Source of the DNA: Micromonospora sp. RHAY321
Lineage (GTDB): Bacteria; Actinomycetota; Actinomycetes; Mycobacteriales; Micromonosporaceae
Length of the DNA stretch: 64,000 nucleotides
Direction: 5' to 3'
NCBI RefSeq assembly: GCF_023896955.1
Contig: NZ_JAMHIW010000020.1
Coordinates: forward strand, 50,552 to 114,551
Position numbers and translations under genes: made by a program. This document shows positions 17,722-25,301 of this stretch, piece after piece. Below the pieces are notes generated by a model, which was given only the letters and a program-made list of their open reading frames with translations, made no database searches and had not been told where the DNA came from. The first letter of the stretch is position 1. Each line of letters begins with the position of its first letter.

Positions 17722-18842
17722 GCCGCACACTGCTGATCACCAACGACTTCCCGCCCCGCCCGGGCGGGATCCAGTCCTTCGTGCACAACCTGGCGGTGCG
17801 CCAGCCGGCCGGCTCGGTGGTCGTCTATGCGTCGAGCTGGCGGGGGGCGGCGAAGTTCGACGCCGACCAGCCGTTCGAGGTGATCCGGGAACGCACCCGG
17901 GTGCTGCTGCCCACCCCGCTGATCGCCCGCCGGGCGGCCCGGTTGGCCCGCGAGTACGACTGCGACACGGTGTGGTTCGGGGCGGCCGCCCCGCTCGGCC
18001 TGCTCGCCGCCGGTCTGCGCCGGCGGGCCGGGGTGCGCCGGGTGGTTGCGCAGACCCACGGCCACGAGATCGGTTGGGCGGCGCTGCCGGCCGCCCGGCC
18101 GGCGCTGCGGCGCATCGGTCGAGGTGTCGACGTCACGACCTACCTGGGCGAGTACACCCGCACCCGGCTGGCCCGGGTGCTCGACGGGCTGACCGAGCTG
18201 CGCCGGCTGGCGCCCGGGGTGGACGTGGACACCTATCACCCGACCGTCGACGGCGAGCAGGTCCGGTCCCGGCTGGGGCTGGCCGACCGGCCGGTGGTGG
18301 TCTGCGTGTCCCGGCTGGTGCCGCGCAAGGGACAGGACATGCTGATCCGGGCACTGCCGGAGATCCGCCGCCGGGTGCCCGACGCGGCGCTGCTGATCGT
18401 GGGCGGCGGCCCGTACCGGGCGACCCTGGAGAAGCTGGCGCGGCAGGCCGGGGTGGAGCGGGACGTGGTCTTCACCGGTTCGGTGCCGGCGGCCGAGTTG
18501 CCGGCGCACTACGCGGCCGGCGACGTCTACGCGATGCCCTGCCGCACCCGCAACCGTGGTCTGGACGTGGAAGGGCTGGGCATCGTCTACCTGGAGGCGT
18601 CCGCGACCGGTCTGCCGGTGGTGGCCGGCGACTCCGGCGGCGCACCGGACGCGGTCCGCGAGGGGGAGACCGGCTACGTGGTAGGCGGCCGGGACGTCGC
18701 CCAGCTCGCCGACCGGGTGGCCCGGCTGCTCGCCGACCGGGATCTGGCCCGCCAGTTGGGCGCGGCCGGTCGGGCGTGGGTGGAGCGGGAGTGGCGCTGG
18801 GAGGCGCAGGCGCAGCGGATGGCGGCTCTGCTCGCGGGTTGA
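17718..18842 (+). CDS. pimB: GDP-mannose-dependent phosphatidylinositol mannoside mannosyltransferase
   Basis: 374-aa GT-B fold, GT4 family. The N-terminal segment TNDFPPRPGGIQSFVHNLA is characteristic of PimB'; the C-terminal nucleotide-sugar site has SRLVPRKGQD, GGGPY and the E-x7-E region (EGLGIVYLEASATG). Adds mannose to PIM1 at the inner membrane leaflet. The M. tuberculosis homologue (Rv2188c) lies in the equivalent position. ATG 17718 is coupled to the protease by an ATGA overlap. Confidence 0.85.
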   Translation: MSRTLLITNDFPPRPGGIQSFVHNLAVRQPAGSVVVYASSWRGAAKFDADQPFEVIRERTRVLLPTPLIARRAARLAREYDCDTVWFGAAAPLGLLAAGLRRRAGVRRVVAQTHGHEIGWAALPAARPALRRIGRGVDVTTYLGEYTRTRLARVLDGLTELRRLAPGVDVDTYHPTVDGEQVRSRLGLADRPVVVCVSRLVPRKGQDMLIRALPEIRRRVPDAALLIVGGGPYRATLEKLARQAGVERDVVFTGSVPAAELPAHYAAGDVYAMPCRTRNRGLDVEGLGIVYLEASATGLPVVAGDSGGAPDAVREGETGYVVGGRDVAQLADRVARLLADRDLARQLGAAGRAWVEREWRWEAQAQRMAALLAG

Positions 18843-18854
18843 CCGCCGGCCCGT

Positions 18855-19370
18855 TCAGCCGGTGGGCTCCGCGCGTCTGGGGGCGTAGCGGGGGACGTAC
18901 TCCTGGCCGGTGAGCCGTTGGATGGCCGCCATCACCTCGTCGGTGAACGTCCGGATGTCGCGTGGACCGTTGATCCGGCCGGCGACCGGGATCGGCGGGC
19001 CGAACCGCAGGGTGACCGGGTGCCGGCGGGGCCACCGCGCGTCGACCGGCAGCACCTCGGCGGTGCCGAGCGCACCGACCGGGACGATCGGCACCCCGGC
19101 GTCGCGGGCCAGCCGGGTCATGCCGGTCCGGCCCCGGTTGAGCCAGCCGCCCGGGCCGCGGCCGTTGAAGTACTCGACCTTCGCCCAGAACGTGACGTGC
19201 CGTGGCGCCGCGCAGACGAGGAACAGCTCGTCGGCGACGGAGAGGTGGTTGCCGGCGAGGATCGCGCCGCCGTGCCGGGGCAGGTGCTCCAGCCCTTCCA
19301 CGCGGGGCCGCCAGCCCAGCCGCAGCGTCGCGCCGACGGTCAGCTTGGTGAGGTCGTACAGCAGGGGCAC
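18855..19370 (-). CDS. PlsC-like acyltransferase with internal deletion of motifs II-III
   Basis: 171 aa versus about 225 for the family. Motif I is present (NHLSVAD, HX4D). Right after WLN the protein jumps to RGRTGMTRLARDAG, which in the intact paralogue at 39282-39974 comes about 53 residues later. The missing part contains the substrate-binding GTIPVDR and EGTRS motifs. The frame is kept and both ends are well conserved. GTG 19370 with GGAGGG upstream; overlaps the tetR 3' end by 31 bp. Probably inactive as a glycerophosphate acyltransferase, or a natural variant. Confidence 0.75.
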   Translation of the reverse strand: MPLLYDLTKLTVGATLRLGWRPRVEGLEHLPRHGGAILAGNHLSVADELFLVCAAPRHVTFWAKVEYFNGRGPGGWLNRGRTGMTRLARDAGVPIVPVGALGTAEVLPVDARWPRRHPVTLRFGPPIPVAGRINGPRDIRTFTDEVMAAIQRLTGQEYVPRYAPRRAEPTG

Positions 19371-19984
19371 GGGCCCTCCGTTTGAGGCGGGTGGACGGTT
19401 CGTTCGGGAGCGGGGCCGAGGTGGGCGTCCAGGGCGGCGCGCAGCAGGTCCCCGTCGTCGGTGGCGCCGGTGGCCAGCGGCAGGCTGCCCCAGGCCCAGA
19501 GCTGGGCGATGCCGTGCAGGTTGGCCCAGAGCGCGCCGGCCAGCACCGGGGTCGGCGCGTCGGTCGGCCGGCGCAGTTGGGCCACCAGGTCGGTCAGGAC
19601 GGCGAACAGGGGCAGGCTCGTCTCGCGCAGCCGGAGCCGACCGGTGGCGAGCAGGTCGTGCCGGAACATCAGCTCGAACATGCCGCGGTGGGCGGCGGCG
19701 AAGTCCAGGTACGTCCGGCCGAGCGCGGTCAGCCGGGCGCGCGGGTCGCTGCCGGCGTCGCGCATCGTCTCCTCGACCCGGGCGGTGAGGTCGGCGAAGC
19801 CTTCCCGGGCGATGGCCGAGAGCAGGTCGACGTGGGTGGGGAAGTAGCGGCGTGGTGCGCCGTGTGAGACGCCGGCCCGGCGGGCGATCTCCCGCAGCGA
19901 CACCGCCGACTGGCCCTCGCGCAGCACCAGGTCCACCCCGGCGGCCACCAGCCGCGCCCGCAGCCCCGTCTCGTCCGCGTCCAT
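19340..19984 (-). CDS. TetR-family transcriptional regulator
   Basis: 214 aa. N-terminal helix-turn-helix at about residues 25-55 (SLREIARRAGVSHGAPRRYFPTHVDLL), followed by a helical ligand domain with YLDFAAAHRGMFELMF, typical of the TetR_C_33-like group. ATG 19984 lies inside an operator palindrome (GTG 19990 is an alternative), pointing to autorepression and leaderless or near-leaderless transcription. It probably also controls the overlapping acyltransferase gene. Confidence 0.85.
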   Translation of the reverse strand: MDADETGLRARLVAAGVDLVLREGQSAVSLREIARRAGVSHGAPRRYFPTHVDLLSAIAREGFADLTARVEETMRDAGSDPRARLTALGRTYLDFAAAHRGMFELMFRHDLLATGRLRLRETSLPLFAVLTDLVAQLRRPTDAPTPVLAGALWANLHGIAQLWAWGSLPLATGATDDGDLLRAALDAHLGPAPERTVHPPQTEGPCPCCTTSPS

Positions 19985-20020
19985 AGACACTGTCTACCAG
20001 GCAGCGTAGACGGTGTCTAC
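19984..20020. promoter_or_regulatory. Two TAGAC-N3-GTCTA operator palindromes upstream of tetR
   Basis: TAGACACTGTCTA at 19984-19996 and TAGACGGTGTCTA at 20007-20019 (the latter extended by one G/C pair to 20006-20020). Centres are 23 bp apart, about two helical turns, suiting two TetR dimers on one face. The first covers the tetR start codon. Confidence 0.75.
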
Positions 20021-20081
20021 CGGCGGTGCGTGATCTGCGGGATCAAGCTGCCCGTGCTGCCGGTGCCGCCCGGGTCTCGGT

Positions 20082-20127
20082 GGCGGTATACCTCTGAGTC
20101 ATCTAAATACCTCTGAGGAATACCGCC
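20082..20127. repeat. Combined inverted and direct repeat in tetR/GGDEF intergenic gap
   Basis: Arms GGCGGTATACCTC (20082-20094) and GAGGAATACCGCC (20115-20127) pair with one mismatch. The same stretch holds two direct copies of ATACCTCTGAG (20088 and 20107, 19 bp apart). Could be the GGDEF-EAL gene terminator or a regulator site. Confidence 0.55.
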
Positions 20128-20183
20128 TTCAATCGACCTGGCCGCCTGCCGCCTGCACCCGGCGTGGCGAGTGAGGCGCGGTG

Positions 20184-21929
20184 TCAGCGGATGAGGGCCA
20201 GGATCCGGTCGGCGGGGGCCGGCCGACCGAAGTGCCAGCCCTGGGCGGCGTCACAGCCGATCGCCCGCAGCCGCTCGGCCTGCCCGGCCGTCTCCACACC
20301 CTCGGCGGTGACCGTCAGGTCCAGGGCGTGCGCCAGCGACACCAGCGAGGCGAGGATCCGCTCGTCGGTGCGCCCGACCGCCGGCGACTGCAGGCCCGCC
20401 ACGAACTCCCCGGCCACCTTCAGTTCGGTCACCGGCAGGTCCCGCAGGTACGCCAGGTTGCTGTAACCGGTGCCGAAATCGTCGATGGCGATCCGCACCC
20501 CGAGGTCGGCCAGCACCCGCAGGGCACGCACCGGCTCCTCGGCGGTGCTCATCATCGTGCTCTCGGTGATCTCCAACTGGAGCCGCTCCGGCGGCAGGCC
20601 CGTCTGCGCCAGCAGGGCGCAGACCTCCTGCACCAGCCCCGGCCGGTGCACCTGCCGGACCGCCAGGTTGACGCTCACGAACGGCGCCGCCGTACCGCCG
20701 GCCGACCAGGCCTTCGCCTCGCGGCACGCCTCGGCCAGCACCCACCCGCCCAGTTGCACGATGAGACCGGTCTCCTCGGCCAGCCCGATGAAGCTGTCCG
20801 GCCGCAGCACCCCCAGCTCCGGGTGGCGCCAGCGGACCAGAGCCTCCACGCCGATCAGCCGCCCGTCGCGCAGTGACGTCAGCGGCTGGTAGTCGAGGTA
20901 GAACTCGCCCCGCTCCAACGCCGCCGGGATGGCCGCGGAGAGCGCGTACCGGGCCAGCTCGCGCCGGTTGCGCTCGGCGTCGTAGAGCGCCCAACGCGCC
21001 CCGCCGGCCGACTTCGCCCAGTGCAGGGTGCTGTCGGCGGCCCGCATCAGGTCACCGGGGTTGGCGCCGGCCACCTGCCGCTCGACGATGCCCAGGCTCG
21101 CCGAGACCTGAAGCTCGTGCCCGTCGACCAGCGCCGGTGTCCGCACCGCCTCCAGCGCGGCCTCGGCCACCTTCACCATGTCGTCGGTGCCACCGGTGCT
21201 CTCCACCAGGATGACGAACTCGTCCCCGCCCAGCCGGGCGACCAGGTGCTCACCGAGGGCCTCGCACAGCCGCTCGGCCACCGTGGTCAGCAGCCGGTCA
21301 CCGATCTGGTGCCCCAGGGTGTCGTTGACGACCTTGAACCGGTCCAGGTCGAGGAAGCACACCCCGATCCGCCGCGCGCCCCGGCCCGGCTCGTTCAGCG
21401 CGGCGGTGAGCCGCTCGGTGAACAGCGTCCGGTTGGGCAGGCCGGTGAGCGGGTCGTGGGTGGCCTGGTGGCGGAACCGGGCCTCGCTGGCCCGCAGCGC
21501 ACGCTCGGCGTGCGTCCGGGCCATCATGGCGGCCCGGCGGATCGACTCCTGCTCGTCGAGCGTCCGGTCGCGCAACGCGCGGGCGTAGCCGGTCGCCACG
21601 GCGGCCAGCAACCGCGCCATCCGGTCCTCGACGTCCTCGGCCACCAGGCCCAGGTCGCGCACCAGCCGGAGCTGGATGACCTCGACGGTACGGCCCAGCC
21701 CCTCCGCGGACGCGATGTGCGCCGCGACCATCTCGGCGCCGACGCGGTGCCCGGCGCGCAGGTCGAACGGCTCGGCGAGCAGCGCACCGGCCAGTTGCCC
21801 GGTGAGCCGGTGTAGCAGGCTTTCGAGCTGTGCCTGGGTCATCGGCAGGTAGCTGGTCCCGGAGACCGCCTTGGCCCACGCCCGGGCGAACGTGCCCGGG
21901 CAGGAGGTCGCACCGGGCGACTCAGCCAC
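20184..21929 (-). CDS. GGDEF-EAL cyclic di-GMP turnover protein
   Basis: About 581 aa. An N-terminal helical sensor-like region (FARAWAKAVSGTSYLPMTQ...) typical of actinobacterial c-di-GMP proteins, a GGDEF domain with intact signature (RLGGDEFV, about residue 232) and an EAL domain with VEALVRWRHP (about 359), EITES, DDFGTGYSNL and AEGVET. Both catalytic motifs look intact, so it may both make and degrade c-di-GMP. GTG 21929 chosen: it overlaps the upstream methyltransferase stop by 8 nt and keeps the conserved N-terminal segment; ATG 21842 is an alternative. Confidence 0.85.
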   Translation of the reverse strand: MAESPGATSCPGTFARAWAKAVSGTSYLPMTQAQLESLLHRLTGQLAGALLAEPFDLRAGHRVGAEMVAAHIASAEGLGRTVEVIQLRLVRDLGLVAEDVEDRMARLLAAVATGYARALRDRTLDEQESIRRAAMMARTHAERALRASEARFRHQATHDPLTGLPNRTLFTERLTAALNEPGRGARRIGVCFLDLDRFKVVNDTLGHQIGDRLLTTVAERLCEALGEHLVARLGGDEFVILVESTGGTDDMVKVAEAALEAVRTPALVDGHELQVSASLGIVERQVAGANPGDLMRAADSTLHWAKSAGGARWALYDAERNRRELARYALSAAIPAALERGEFYLDYQPLTSLRDGRLIGVEALVRWRHPELGVLRPDSFIGLAEETGLIVQLGGWVLAEACREAKAWSAGGTAAPFVSVNLAVRQVHRPGLVQEVCALLAQTGLPPERLQLEITESTMMSTAEEPVRALRVLADLGVRIAIDDFGTGYSNLAYLRDLPVTELKVAGEFVAGLQSPAVGRTDERILASLVSLAHALDLTVTAEGVETAGQAERLRAIGCDAAQGWHFGRPAPADRILALIR

Positions 21930-22731
21930 CGAGCCGCCCGACGCCGCCCATGAAGACCGCGCGCTCGGCGTCCTCCGCGCTCTCCGGGGTGTCGGGTCGC
22001 CACTCCGGAACCCAGACCACACCTGGGTCGACCAGCTCGAACCCGTCGAAGAGCGCGGTCAGTTCGGCCCGGCTGCGGACCCACAGCGGGTTGTCGGTAC
22101 GCCGGTAGACCCGTTCCGCCTCGGCCCGCTCGTCCCGGCTGCGCCCGTCGTCACTGGCCTGCGACAGCACCAGGTAGCTGCCGGGGGCCAGCGCGTCGCG
22201 CAGGGTCCGGAGCAGCTCCGCCGGTCGGTCCTCGTCGGAGACGAAGTGCAGCACGGCCACGACCATCACGGCCACCGGCTGGTCGAAATCGAGCAGGCCG
22301 CGCACGCTCGGGTCGGCCAGGATCTTCTCCGGGTGCCGCAGGTCCTCCTGCACCACCACGGCGCGCTCGTTGCCAGCCAGGATCTCGCGGCTGTGCGCGA
22401 CCGCCACCGGGTCGACGTCCACATAGACCACCCGCGACTCCGGGTCGATCCGCTGGGCGATCTCGTGCACGTTGCCGACGGTCGGGATCCCCGAGCCGAT
22501 GTCCAGGAACTGCCGGATCCCGGCCTCGGCGAGGTGGTGCACCGCCCGACGCAGGAACGCCCGGTTGGCCTGGGCCATCAGTGGCGCCTCCGGCACCGCG
22601 GCCACCATCGCCTGGGCCGCGGCCCGGTCGGCGGCGAAGTTGTGCGACCCGCCGAGGTAGTAGTCGTACATCCGGGCGACGCTCGGGCGCTCGATGTCGA
22701 TCGTCTCGGGTGCCCAGTCCGGCCGCTGCAT
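21922..22731 (-). CDS. SAM-dependent methyltransferase (DUF574 / Methyltransf_19 family)
   Basis: 269 aa. SAM-binding motif FLDIGSGIPT and VYVDVDPVAV follow the family N-terminus (PSVARMYDYYLGGSHNFAADR). The family is expanded in actinomycetes; substrates are mostly unknown. ATG 22731 with GGGGTGAG upstream. Translationally coupled to the GGDEF-EAL gene by an 8-nt overlap. Confidence 0.85.
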   Translation of the reverse strand: MQRPDWAPETIDIERPSVARMYDYYLGGSHNFAADRAAAQAMVAAVPEAPLMAQANRAFLRRAVHHLAEAGIRQFLDIGSGIPTVGNVHEIAQRIDPESRVVYVDVDPVAVAHSREILAGNERAVVVQEDLRHPEKILADPSVRGLLDFDQPVAVMVVAVLHFVSDEDRPAELLRTLRDALAPGSYLVLSQASDDGRSRDERAEAERVYRRTDNPLWVRSRAELTALFDGFELVDPGVVWVPEWRPDTPESAEDAERAVFMGGVGRLGG

Positions 22732-22847
22732 GCGCTCACCCCTAGTCCGCGACGCGGGCACCGTCGCCCGCGCGGGTATTGTGCCCCCGCCGTGCCCGCC
22801 AGACCATAGCCTGCCGCCCACCTCGCCGCCGACCTCGGTCGATACGC

Positions 22848-22885
22848 GACGGTCCGCGCCCGCCCGGAGGCTGGCGCGGACCGTC
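22848..22885 (-). terminator. Terminator of the response regulator gene
   Basis: Perfect 13-bp stem (22848-22860 with 22873-22885), 12-nt loop. A second 7-bp hairpin (22897-22913) lies between it and the gene stop. Confidence 0.65.
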
Positions 22886-22919
22886 GGTCGCGCTGTCCCG
22901 CTCGGCGAGCGGGCGCAGG

Positions 22920-23588
22920 TCAGAACTTCGGGGCGTCCGGCGCCTCGAGCAGACCGAGCCGCAGCGCGGTCATCAGCGCCTGCGCCCGGTTGGCCGCACC
23001 GAGCTTCTCGTAGAGCTTGGAGATGTGCGTCTTGGCCGTGGACTCGCTGACGAACAGCTGCTTGGCGATGCCCGCCACGCTCATCCCGTCGGCGAGCAGT
23101 CGCAGCACCTGACCCTCGCGGGGGGAGAGCTGCGGACCGGACGGGGCGAGACGGCGCTTCATCGCCTCGGCCAGGTCGGCCGCCGTGAACGCGCTGGGGG
23201 AGGAGGCGGCGTGCCGGGCGGCGGCCACCACCTCGTCGGCCGGGGCGGTCTTCGGCACGAACGCGCTCGCGCCGGCCTCCAGAGCGCCGAAGAGCTGGTC
23301 GTCGCCCGCGTACATGGTCAGCACCACGATGCCCATCGACGCGCTGGACTTGCGCAGCGCGCGGGTGGCCTCCAGGCCGCTGCCGTCGGGCAGTCGCAGA
23401 TCCATGATCACCACGTCCGGCTGGAGAGCGCCCGCCTGACGGACCCCCTCCGCCGCCGTGGCGGCCTCACCGACGACCTCGAACTGGCGATCCCGCTCGA
23501 AGGCGTGTCGCAGGCCCTTGCGAATCAGGTCATGATCGTCGACAAGGAGGACCTTGGTGCGAGTGGCCGGTGTCGGACTTGTGGTCAT
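22920..23588 (-). CDS. NarL/LuxR-type response regulator
   Basis: 222 aa. Receiver domain with KVLLVDDHDLIRKGL, phospho-acceptor in VIMDLRLPDG and conserved Lys in FVPKTAP; C-terminal LuxR helix-turn-helix (LSPREGQVLRLLADGMSVAGIAKQL...ESTAKTHISKLYEKLG). Pairs with the histidine kinase 7 bp upstream on the same strand. ATG 23588 with GGGGAG upstream. Regulon unknown. Confidence 0.95.
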   Translation of the reverse strand: MTTSPTPATRTKVLLVDDHDLIRKGLRHAFERDRQFEVVGEAATAAEGVRQAGALQPDVVIMDLRLPDGSGLEATRALRKSSASMGIVVLTMYAGDDQLFGALEAGASAFVPKTAPADEVVAAARHAASSPSAFTAADLAEAMKRRLAPSGPQLSPREGQVLRLLADGMSVAGIAKQLFVSESTAKTHISKLYEKLGAANRAQALMTALRLGLLEAPDAPKF

Positions 23589-23595
23589 CCTCGGG

Positions 23596-25287
23596 TTACT
23601 CCCCTTCTGGTGCTGCGCTACCGCGCACGTTATCGCGCCGGGACGAGGAGCCGAGGACGACCGCCACGGTCGTGCCGCTCGGTTGCCGCGGCCTGATCTC
23701 CAACCGGCCCCGGATACGTTCCGCCCTCTCGGCCATGATCGCAAGACCGTACCGCCCGTCGGGGCGCTGGTCAGCCATGCCCTGACCGTCATCCGACACT
23801 TCAATTTGCGCGTACGGGGGGTCCACCTCGCACGTGACCCACAGATTCGACGCTCCGGCGTGCTTGCGCGCGTTGGTCACCGCCTCCTGCGCGATGCGCA
23901 GCAACTCGGCCTCCGTGGCCGCCGGAAGCCGCGCGGTGGACTCGTCCAGCGACAGGTGCACCCGCAGCCCGCCGGACGCGCCCACGGTGCGCGCGTACTC
24001 GGCGATCGCCGCGGCCAGCCCGCCCTGCCGGTCGACCTCGCTGCGCAGCTCGAACAGGCTCAGCCGCAGCTCGGTGATCACCCGGGTCACCTCGCCGCGC
24101 AGCGTACGCAGTGCCTCGGCGGTCTCGTCGGCGTCGTCGAAGACCGTGGCCAGGGCGTTGTCGATGCCGTAGCCGACCATCACCAGCTCCTGTGCCACCC
24201 CGTCGTGGATCTCCCGGGCCAGCCGCTGCCGCTCCTCGTTCGTGGCCAGCGAGCGGACCTCGTCGAAGAGCAGCGCCGCCTCCAGCCGCAGCGCGGCCGG
24301 ACGGGTCAGCGCGGTCACCCGGGACACCACCGGCGGCGGGTACGCCTGCGCGACGTCCGCCTCCAGCACCACCAGCCCCACCGTGCGCACGCCGGCGGCC
24401 AGCGGGACGATCAGCGCGGAGACGTCGCCACCCCGGTGCGAGCGGGACTGCGAGCGGGTGGCGGTCTGTGCCTGTTGGCTGGCCCACGCGTCGGCGATGG
24501 CCGAGTCGGCGTCGAGCGTCGTCTCCCAGTCCACCCGGTCCACGCCGGCCTGGGCGAGCACCACGAGCCGGCCGCCGCCGCTGGCCGACAGCACCGCGCC
24601 CCGGTCCGCCCGGGCCACGGTGCGCAGCTCCTCCAGCAGGTGCTCGGAGATGCCACCCGGGTCCAGGGTCGCCCCGGGAAGTTGGCGGGCCACCGTGCGC
24701 AGCTGGGTCAGCAGACGGGTCGCCTCCGCGTACGGCTGGGGCTTGCCCTCACCGCGTACCGCCATCACCCGGTGCAGCGTGCCGGCGGCGTAGAGCCCCA
24801 ACGCGGCCAGGATCAGCCACTGCGCGCAGACCGCCAGGTAGCCCGGCTGGCCGAGCTGACGCCCGTCGCCGACCTCGGTCAACGCGCCGCTGACCAGCAG
24901 GGTGCCGGCGGTGACCGCGAGCAGGGCGGCGCCCTCCCGGAACCGGCGGCGCAGGGCGGTGACGGTCACCGGCACGGCCAGGTACGGCAGCACCGCCGAG
25001 GCGCCGAGCCCGTCGACCGTGCCGCCGATCGACGCCACGGCGGCCACCTGGCTCGCGGCCAGCCCCAGCACGAGCACCTCGGCGACCCGGCTCAGCGGGC
25101 CGATCAACCGGTGCTGGGGGGCGAGCAGCGCGGGCAGCCCGGCGACCGCCAGGAGCGCGATCCACCAGAGCTGGCTGACGTCGTGGGTGGCTAACAGGGT
25201 CAGGACGGCCACCAGCGCCAGCATCACCAGGCGGGCTGCCGCGGCGAGGGGATGCGGGTGCGGTGCGGCGGATGTGGATGCGGGCAC
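23596..25287 (-). CDS. Membrane sensor histidine kinase (HisKA_3, NarX-like) with GAF-like domain
   Basis: 563 aa. Six or so N-terminal transmembrane helices (about residues 15-160), a GAF-like cytosolic region, the phospho-acceptor H in REIHDGVAQEL (about residue 358), and a HATPase domain with NARKHAG and DDGQGM. Cognate to the response regulator directly downstream. GTG 25287 is the best start in view; no strong ribosome site, and the frame stays open far upstream through shadow sequence, so the start is uncertain. Signal unknown. Confidence 0.85.
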   Translation of the reverse strand: MPASTSAAPHPHPLAAAARLVMLALVAVLTLLATHDVSQLWWIALLAVAGLPALLAPQHRLIGPLSRVAEVLVLGLAASQVAAVASIGGTVDGLGASAVLPYLAVPVTVTALRRRFREGAALLAVTAGTLLVSGALTEVGDGRQLGQPGYLAVCAQWLILAALGLYAAGTLHRVMAVRGEGKPQPYAEATRLLTQLRTVARQLPGATLDPGGISEHLLEELRTVARADRGAVLSASGGGRLVVLAQAGVDRVDWETTLDADSAIADAWASQQAQTATRSQSRSHRGGDVSALIVPLAAGVRTVGLVVLEADVAQAYPPPVVSRVTALTRPAALRLEAALLFDEVRSLATNEERQRLAREIHDGVAQELVMVGYGIDNALATVFDDADETAEALRTLRGEVTRVITELRLSLFELRSEVDRQGGLAAAIAEYARTVGASGGLRVHLSLDESTARLPAATEAELLRIAQEAVTNARKHAGASNLWVTCEVDPPYAQIEVSDDGQGMADQRPDGRYGLAIMAERAERIRGRLEIRPRQPSGTTVAVVLGSSSRRDNVRGSAAPEGE

Positions 25288-25301
25288 GTGACGGATGGTA
25301 G

